Positions 60,459-64,000 of a stretch of 64,000 nucleotides of DNA are shown here, piece after piece; the first letter of the stretch is position 1, and the number at the start of each line of letters is the position of its first letter. Under the pieces are notes generated by a model, which worked only from the letters and a program-made list of their open reading frames with translations, did no database searches and had not been told where the DNA came from. This DNA is from CAWGHZ01 sp963775315 (GTDB lineage: Bacteria > Pseudomonadota > Alphaproteobacteria > MPNO01 > DASWLB01), in the NCBI GenBank assembly GCA_963775315.1, contig CAVZIN010000007.1:1-64000 (forward strand). Direction: 5' to 3'. Made by a program: the position numbers and the translations under genes.

Positions 60459-62057
60459 TCAGACCTGATGCAGCATTTCGACGGCCACAAGGCCGCCGAA
60501 AGCCGTGAATAGCCCGACGCAGACCAGCGCGAAGAACAGGATTTCGCGCCTTTGGCGCCAGCGGTCGCCGAGCGAGCTGATTGCCGTGACGCTGCCGAGC
60601 ACGGGCAGGTTGAACGTCGAGCGCAGCGCCTGGACTGTCGAGAACGAGGACTGGATCTGGCCCATCAGGAAGGCGAAGGCGAGACCCGCGCCGATGCCGG
60701 CGACCAGGACGACGGCCAGGAACAGCGGCCGGTTCGGCCCGCTCGGCTTCGCCGGCAGAAGGGGCGGGTCGATCACCCGGAACTGCACCTTCTGCGCCTT
60801 GGTTTCCATGTCCTGGGCGAGGCGCGCCAATTCCTGGCGCTGGCGCAGCGCTGAATAGCCCCCCTTGATGATCGCGTAGTCGCGGTTGAGCCGGGACAGC
60901 TCGGTTTCCACCTGGGGCGCACTCTGGGCGAGACTTGCCCACTTCGCCATCTCTTCCTTCTGGCTGACCTCGCGCTGCTGCAGCGCGGCCACCACCGCCT
61001 CCTGCTTCACGAGCTGCAGCTTGATCTGCTCGTAGAGCGGGTTCGGCACCTTGTTCTGGTCCGAGGCCGAGGCCGCGACCGGCTGCGCCGCGTTTTGCTG
61101 CGCGATCTTCGCTTTCTGCTCCTCTTCCTTCTTCTGCTGGGCCTTCAGCTCCGCAATCCGCTTGCGCGCCATGACCACGTCAGGGTGCTTGGGCGTGTAG
61201 CGCATCAGCAGGGCGTCGACGTTCTTCTCCATCTCGTAGATGCGGAGGTTAAGGTCGGACTCCGGGCCGAAATTCTGCGATGACACCATGGCCATCGCGT
61301 TTGAATCCTGGCTCTTCGGCGCTTCGAAGAACTGCGGAACCTCGGCAAGCTGCTTCTGCAACGAATCCCGTACTTTCTCGGCCTCGCGCACGAACGCCTG
61401 GGTGCGTTCGAGGTCGCCCTGCACCTGGGTCAGGTGCTGGTGGTAAGTCGAGTCGCCCGGTAGCAGTCCCATGTTCTTGCGCTTGAACTCGTTGATCCGC
61501 GCCTCTTGCGCGTTGAGCTGGTGCTCGTAGTCGGCGATCTGGTCCTGCAGGAACCGGCTTGCCGAATCCATGTCCTTGCGGCTCGCACCCAGATTGCCCT
61601 CCACGAAGATCTGCAGGACGGCCTGGACGACCCGCTTGGCGAGCTGCCGGTCGGTATCTGTGTAGCTGATCTTGAATAGGTTACGGCCCTGCTGGTAGAT
61701 CGTCAGCTTCTGGCGCAACTGGTTCAGCATCGCGTCCTTTTCCTCAGGCGTTGTGACGCGGAGGTCGAGGTCGGTCAGCAGCGCGATCTTTTCCAGGTTC
61801 GGCCGGCTGAACAGCGTGCGCTGCATCAGGTCGATCTGCTGGTATAAATTCATCTCGACGGCAAGGCCGCGCATCAGCGGGCCCAGCATCGTGTCCATGT
61901 CTACATAGACGCGCGCGGAGGATTCGAACCGGTCGGGAAGGCTTGCCACCATGGTCCAGCCGGCCCCGCACAGCAGCCACGCGATGGCGGCAACGTACCA
62001 GCGCCGCCGCCAGACGTCGGAAATTGCGGACAGAATCTGGGCGAGAGCGTCATTCAT
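60459..62057 (-). CDS. Polysaccharide chain-length determinant (Wzz/GNVR family)
   Basis: The 532-residue PCP protein has transmembrane helices near residues 25-45 and 445-465, a third hydrophobic segment near 505-525, a long periplasmic coiled coil (about 160-420) and the Pro/Gly-rich motif before the second helix (VIDPPLLPAKPSGPNRPLF). It matches TIGR03007 of XrtA loci and sets polymer length with the autokinase. The start is ATG 62057. It is the first gene of the minus-strand operon. Confidence 0.92.
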   Translation of the reverse strand: MNDALAQILSAISDVWRRRWYVAAIAWLLCGAGWTMVASLPDRFESSARVYVDMDTMLGPLMRGLAVEMNLYQQIDLMQRTLFSRPNLEKIALLTDLDLRVTTPEEKDAMLNQLRQKLTIYQQGRNLFKISYTDTDRQLAKRVVQAVLQIFVEGNLGASRKDMDSASRFLQDQIADYEHQLNAQEARINEFKRKNMGLLPGDSTYHQHLTQVQGDLERTQAFVREAEKVRDSLQKQLAEVPQFFEAPKSQDSNAMAMVSSQNFGPESDLNLRIYEMEKNVDALLMRYTPKHPDVVMARKRIAELKAQQKKEEEQKAKIAQQNAAQPVAASASDQNKVPNPLYEQIKLQLVKQEAVVAALQQREVSQKEEMAKWASLAQSAPQVETELSRLNRDYAIIKGGYSALRQRQELARLAQDMETKAQKVQFRVIDPPLLPAKPSGPNRPLFLAVVLVAGIGAGLAFAFLMGQIQSSFSTVQALRSTFNLPVLGSVTAISSLGDRWRQRREILFFALVCVGLFTAFGGLVAVEMLHQV

Positions 62058-62554
62058 CACACGCCCCCGGAGCAATCCCGCGAAGCCTAGGTGCCGGCGG
62101 TCGGCGCTCGCAATTCCTACTCGTCATGCGCCCTCTTCCGTCGACCACCCCACGCGACGCTCCCTCACCGCGATCCCTTTGCCCCTGCTTCCGGACGCCG
62201 ACCATTGCCGGAATCCATGCCTGCCGGGTCACTGCTAGCGCGCCTGCCATGACGCAACCGTAACCGTCCTCGGTTAAGCGGCGGTTACTGCTCACCAAGC
62301 GACGCCAACCAGTCCCGCCGGCTCGATCTCGCGCCTGGGCGGAATATCTCATTTTGGATGGCTTTGCCCGGCCTCACTCTTCGGGCTAGGATCAGGAAAC
62401 GTCCCTCATTGGTCCCATAATAGCACGCCAGCACCCGGAATTTACGCGCGACCCGGTGGACCGGCAAGGGAAAGCGGGCCCTTCTGTGATCCATGACACA
62501 ATCATCCCACATGATCACAAGTGGGACATAGGTCCGCAGGTCCAAGGCATTCTG
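62058..62554. other. Spacer upstream of the exopolysaccharide operon
   Basis: About 500 bp with no convincing gene; an 86-codon minus frame at 62285-62545 has no family resemblance. It must carry the promoter for the operon starting at 62057. A notable motif is AACCG twice (62256-62260, 62262-62266) followed by CGGTT twice (62271-62275, 62282-62286), with GTAACCG/CGGTTAC as a perfect inverted pair. It could be a regulator site. Confidence 0.4.
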
Positions 62555-63619
62555 TCACACGCCGGAGAAAATCTCAGCCCAGTCCGCGACCATTTCCGGC
62601 TGCCCATAGCGCACGTGCGTGGCGAATTGCGTCAACCCTGCTGCACGCAAGGCGCGTAGCCGCTCGCGCAGCTCGGGTGCGGTCGCGGTCATCGTTACGG
62701 CCTGGATCAGGGGGCCGTCGATCAGGTGCGCCTCCTCGCGCCGAACGATCATAAGATGTCCGAGATGCACGTAAAGGTGGCGGGCGCTGGGCGGACCGTA
62801 AAACTCGTAGATGGGCTGGAAAGCGGCCAGCCGTTCCGCGATCACCGGCAAGAGGGCATGGCCGGAAGAGCCGCGGGCCGGCTGCTCGGCCAGATCGTGC
62901 AGCACGATCGCGGCCGACGGACCCGCCTGGGCGCGAGCGCGGGGGCTGTCCGCGTCCTCGCCTTCGGCGAGGACGCAGCCGCCGCCAACCCCGACCACCC
63001 GAAGCGAGTCTTCGGGTCGTCCCGCTTCGTGCCAGGCGGCCTTGATTGCGGCGATGGCGGCGAGACCGCCTTCCACGCTGCCGATCGGGGTGACGAACCC
63101 GGCGCCGAGCTCGGCGGCCAGCCGGCGCGACCGCGGCCCCAGCGCGGAGATGTAGAGCGGGATCGGATGGGCGACGTCGATCAGCCCGAGGTCGGGGTTC
63201 AGGAACCTGACCATTCGCGCCGCGCCTTCGAGCTCGATCGTCACCGTCTCGCTCGCCAGAAGCCCCTGGACCACGCGGATGTATTCGGCGAGCTCGGCAA
63301 GGCGGATTGACCCCATGCCCATTGCCCGCCGGGCGGTGAAGCCGGTCGCCGTTCCGAACCGGATGCGTCCCGGCGCCAGCTTGTTCAGGGTGGCAAGCCC
63401 GTTGGCGGTGACTGGGGCGATCCGGTTGGACGGGATCAGCATGCCGGTGGCGAGATGGATGCGCTTTGTCCGCATCGCCGCCGCCGCCATGGCGACAAAT
63501 GGGTCGGCGTTGATGGTCTGGCTGTCGATGAACCAGGCGCAGTCGAACCCGGCCGCCTCGGCGGCCTCGACGACCTGCCAGGAATCGGCCGCCGGGGCGA
63601 TGTTGATGCCGAACTCCAT
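62555..63619 (-). CDS. LLM-class flavin-dependent oxidoreductase
   Basis: The 354-residue protein has the luciferase-like TIM barrel: MEFGINIAPAADSWQVVEAA, GFDCAWFIDSQTI, RIHLATGMLIPSNRIAPVTA and RIRFGTATGFTARRAMGMG. It uses FMNH2 or F420-type cofactor to oxidise an unknown substrate. The start is ATG 63619; the longer open frame upstream is the frameshifted end of the adjacent kinase gene. Confidence 0.88.
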   Translation of the reverse strand: MEFGINIAPAADSWQVVEAAEAAGFDCAWFIDSQTINADPFVAMAAAAMRTKRIHLATGMLIPSNRIAPVTANGLATLNKLAPGRIRFGTATGFTARRAMGMGSIRLAELAEYIRVVQGLLASETVTIELEGAARMVRFLNPDLGLIDVAHPIPLYISALGPRSRRLAAELGAGFVTPIGSVEGGLAAIAAIKAAWHEAGRPEDSLRVVGVGGGCVLAEGEDADSPRARAQAGPSAAIVLHDLAEQPARGSSGHALLPVIAERLAAFQPIYEFYGPPSARHLYVHLGHLMIVRREEAHLIDGPLIQAVTMTATAPELRERLRALRAAGLTQFATHVRYGQPEMVADWAEIFSGV

Positions 63620-63627
63620 CTCAGAAC

Positions 63628-64000
63628 CTAGCCTTCCGGCGCGGCCGGCAGGTAGACCGTGAAGGTCGAACCCTCGCCCAAGGTCGAAATCGATCCGGAG
63701 TGCGCCGCGATGGCGGTTGAGCACGTGCTTGACGATGGCGAGCCCCAGCCCGGTCCCGCCGAGCTCGCGGGAGCGCGCCTTGTCCACCCGGTAGAACCGC
63801 TCCGTGAGGCGGGGCAGGTCTTCCTCCGGGATGCCGTCGCCCTGGTCGGTGACGGCGACGGCGACGGCCTCTCCGCCGTCCTCCATCTCGGCCGGCACAT
63901 CGCCCGCCGTGGCGCGCGCGGCGATGCGGACTGTGCCGTTCTTGCCGCCATACTTGATTGCGTTGTCGATCAGGTTCTGGAACACCTGGGTGAGCTGCTC
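63628..64000 (-). CDS. PhoR-like histidine kinase, 3' end only, with a frameshift
   Basis: The part in the window encodes the HATPase domain of a PhoR-type sensor kinase: FQNLIDNAIKYGG, VTDQGDGIPEEDLPRLTERF and ELGGTGLGLAIVKHVLNRHR. Near 63688 an extra T in a TTT run shifts the frame; the other frame then supplies the proper end (STLGEGSTFTVYLPAAPEG, stop at 63628). Without correction the frame would run on into the LLM gene. The start and sensor domain are outside the window. Confidence 0.82.

Noticed and set aside
62285..62545. 86-codon minus-strand frame before the exopolysaccharide operon
   Set aside because: No recognisable motif; the frame lies in spacer DNA.

Overview
The window is high-GC DNA from an alphaproteobacterium. 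This rests on gene content: the prs-rplY-pth-ychF and lgt-midA-pgeF clusters, an SDHAF4/DUF1674 protein, UbiK, a PHA phasin with PhaR-like operators, FixJ-type regulators and a PleC/DivJ-like kinase fragment. A Rhodospirillales-like lineage is a reasonable guess, but the sequence alone does not fix the order.

Bases 1 to about 15,915 form an eroded integrative element (genomic island). It holds two overlapping tyrosine recombinase genes (one with an in-frame amber codon, one whose 3' end was replaced by an IS630 insertion), a small HTH/excisionase-like gene overlapping an intact integrase, and remnants of IS1380 and IS3. It also holds an intact IS21 and the decayed 3' end of a second integrase. 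It ends in 47 nt that match the 3' half of a tRNA-Thr(GGT) gene, read here as attR. The cargo is an OmpA-family lipoprotein plus aquaporin Z behind an FNR/FixK-type promoter, an XRE regulator, and a diffusible-signal-factor (DSF) quorum-sensing pair: the synthase RpfF facing the hybrid sensor kinase RpfC. The DSF pair on a mobile island is the most interesting system here.

Bases 15,943-49,000 are mostly chromosomal housekeeping genes. They include pobA, a four-gene two-component cluster, a DinG-like helicase, ctaA, a PadR-controlled MFS pump, two acetyltransferase genes split by an IS5-family insertion, ychF/pth/rplY/prs, pgeF/midA/lgt, hldD, ubiK and proC. A phasin, rpmI/rplT and pheST follow. 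An operon at 47,038-50,088 combines an enolase-superfamily enzyme, a PPC/DUF296 protein, a relative of the Anabaena sensory rhodopsin transducer (no rhodopsin nearby) and an SDR.

Bases 50,092-62,057 form a compact minus-strand exopolysaccharide locus of the exosortase A (XrtA/EpsH) type. In transcription order it encodes the chain-length determinant, tyrosine autokinase, beta-barrel protein, AAA ATPase, polysaccharide deacetylase, FemAB-like protein, glycosyltransferase, exosortase-EpsI fusion and asparagine synthase-like amidotransferase. A luciferase-like monooxygenase and the 3' end of a PhoR-like kinase close the window.

Three conserved genes (pheT, the FemAB-like gene and the phoR-like gene) carry apparent single-base frameshifts, and the beta-barrel gene lacks an ordinary start codon before its signal peptide. 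Because pheT is essential, some of these are probably sequence errors rather than mutations.
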